Origin: Oscillospiraceae bacterium
GTDB taxonomy: Bacteria; Bacillota; Clostridia; Oscillospirales; Ruminococcaceae
Direction: 5' to 3'
Length of the DNA stretch: 5,602 nt
Assembly (NCBI GenBank): GCA_017544185.1
Contig: JAFYEQ010000056.1
Span: forward strand, 1 to 5,602
The notes under the pieces were generated by a model, which saw only the letters and a list, made by a program, of their open reading frames with translations, was not told the DNA's origin and did no database searches. Of this stretch, positions 5,450-5,602 are shown one piece after another. How positions within the stretch are numbered: the first letter of the stretch is position 1; each line of letters opens with the position of its first letter. The position numbers and the translations under genes were made by a program.

Positions 5450-5475
5450 AGATCGGGAGACAGGCGATCTTTTTT
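5450..5475 (+). terminator. Intrinsic terminator after the esterase gene
   Basis: AGATCG (5450-5455) pairs with CGATCT (5465-5470) around the 9-nt loop GGAGACAGG and runs directly into six T (5470-5475), five bases after the esterase TGA. The stem is short and AT-mixed, but the T-run and position fit a terminator for the operon. Confidence 0.7.
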
Positions 5476-5485
5476 GATCGGGCTA

Positions 5486-5514
5486 TTGTGTTTTAGGCCA
5501 TGTTATGGTATAAT
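5486..5514 (+). promoter_or_regulatory. Promoter with perfect extended -10 for the right-edge gene
   Basis: The -10 TATAAT (5509-5514) is perfect and preceded by TGG. A partial -35 TTGTGT (5486-5491) lies 17 bp upstream. The probable start is near 5521, about 56 nt before the next ATG. Its position just after the terminator supports a separate transcription unit. Confidence 0.8.
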
Positions 5515-5520
5515 AGAAGG

Positions 5521-5550
5521 GCAGAGCGCAGGGGATACTGCGGAAGCTGC
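5521..5550 (+). other. Small nested hairpin at the start of the right-edge leader
   Basis: CGCAG (5527-5531) pairs with CTGCG (5538-5542) around GGGATA, inside an outer GCAG/CTGC pair (5521-5524 with 5547-5550). It falls at the very 5' end of the predicted transcript, where such hairpins often stabilise mRNA. No known regulatory RNA class is recognised. Confidence 0.35.
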
Positions 5551-5576
5551 ATATGATATGATCTAGGAGGTACAAT

Positions 5577-5602
5577 ATGAATCCATATCTCCCTCTCTGG
5601 GA
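5577..5602 (+). CDS. Start of a probable family 43 glycoside hydrolase, cut by window end
   Basis: Only eight full codons and part of a ninth are present: MNPYLPLW plus GA (Glu or Asp). A perfect AGGAGG (5565-5570) sits 6 nt upstream and the gene has its own strong promoter, so the start is secure. The opening MNPYLP-W-E is, from memory, how many clostridial and Ruminococcus GH43 proteins (arabinofuranosidase/xylosidase type) begin, without a signal peptide. The neighbouring xylan-esterase-like gene fits. The gene is near certain, the family only probable. Confidence 0.55.

Overview
The window looks like a chromosomal segment from a gut or rumen Firmicute, most likely a Ruminococcus or close Ruminococcaceae relative. 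This is inferred from the moderately GC-rich coding sequence with many TATATC/ATATGA stretches, the strong AGGAGG-type ribosome binding sites, the two secreted lipoproteins with polysaccharide-related domains, and the MNPYLPLW start of a probable family 43 glycoside hydrolase. No tRNA, rRNA, CRISPR array, transposase or phage gene was found.

The left half (1-2518) is on the minus strand. In transcription order it holds a sugar-phosphate isomerase/epimerase-like TIM barrel (2518-1700), a YhfC-type intramembrane protease gene split by an in-frame TGA (1660-998), and a lipoprotein with a GH114/TM1410-like barrel that runs off the left edge (754-1). The 243-base gap between the last two is not plain spacer. 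It contains a 192-bp element (771-962) closed by near-perfect inverted repeats and enclosing a heptamer tandem repeat and three small hairpins. A 13-bp perfect hairpin covers the protease stop codon.

A divergent control region (2519-2798) separates the two halves. It has one extended -10 promoter facing each way, short repeats between them, and a structured leader of about 115 nt in front of the plus-strand genes.

The right half (2799-5602) is on the plus strand. It holds a class I SAM-dependent methyltransferase, a nucleoside-phosphorylase-family protein 16 bp behind it (a two-gene operon), and a lipoprotein esterase of the CE1/esterase D family on a Thr/Ala/Glu linker. An intrinsic terminator follows, then a new promoter and the first nine codons of a probable GH43 gene.

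The common theme is extracellular carbohydrate breakdown (GH114-like lipoprotein, CE1 esterase, probable GH43) mixed with small-molecule enzymes (isomerase, methyltransferase, nucleoside phosphorylase). Nothing shows that these form one dedicated pathway. The least expected signals are the inverted-repeat element upstream of the GH114-like gene and the TGA inside the yhfC-like gene.
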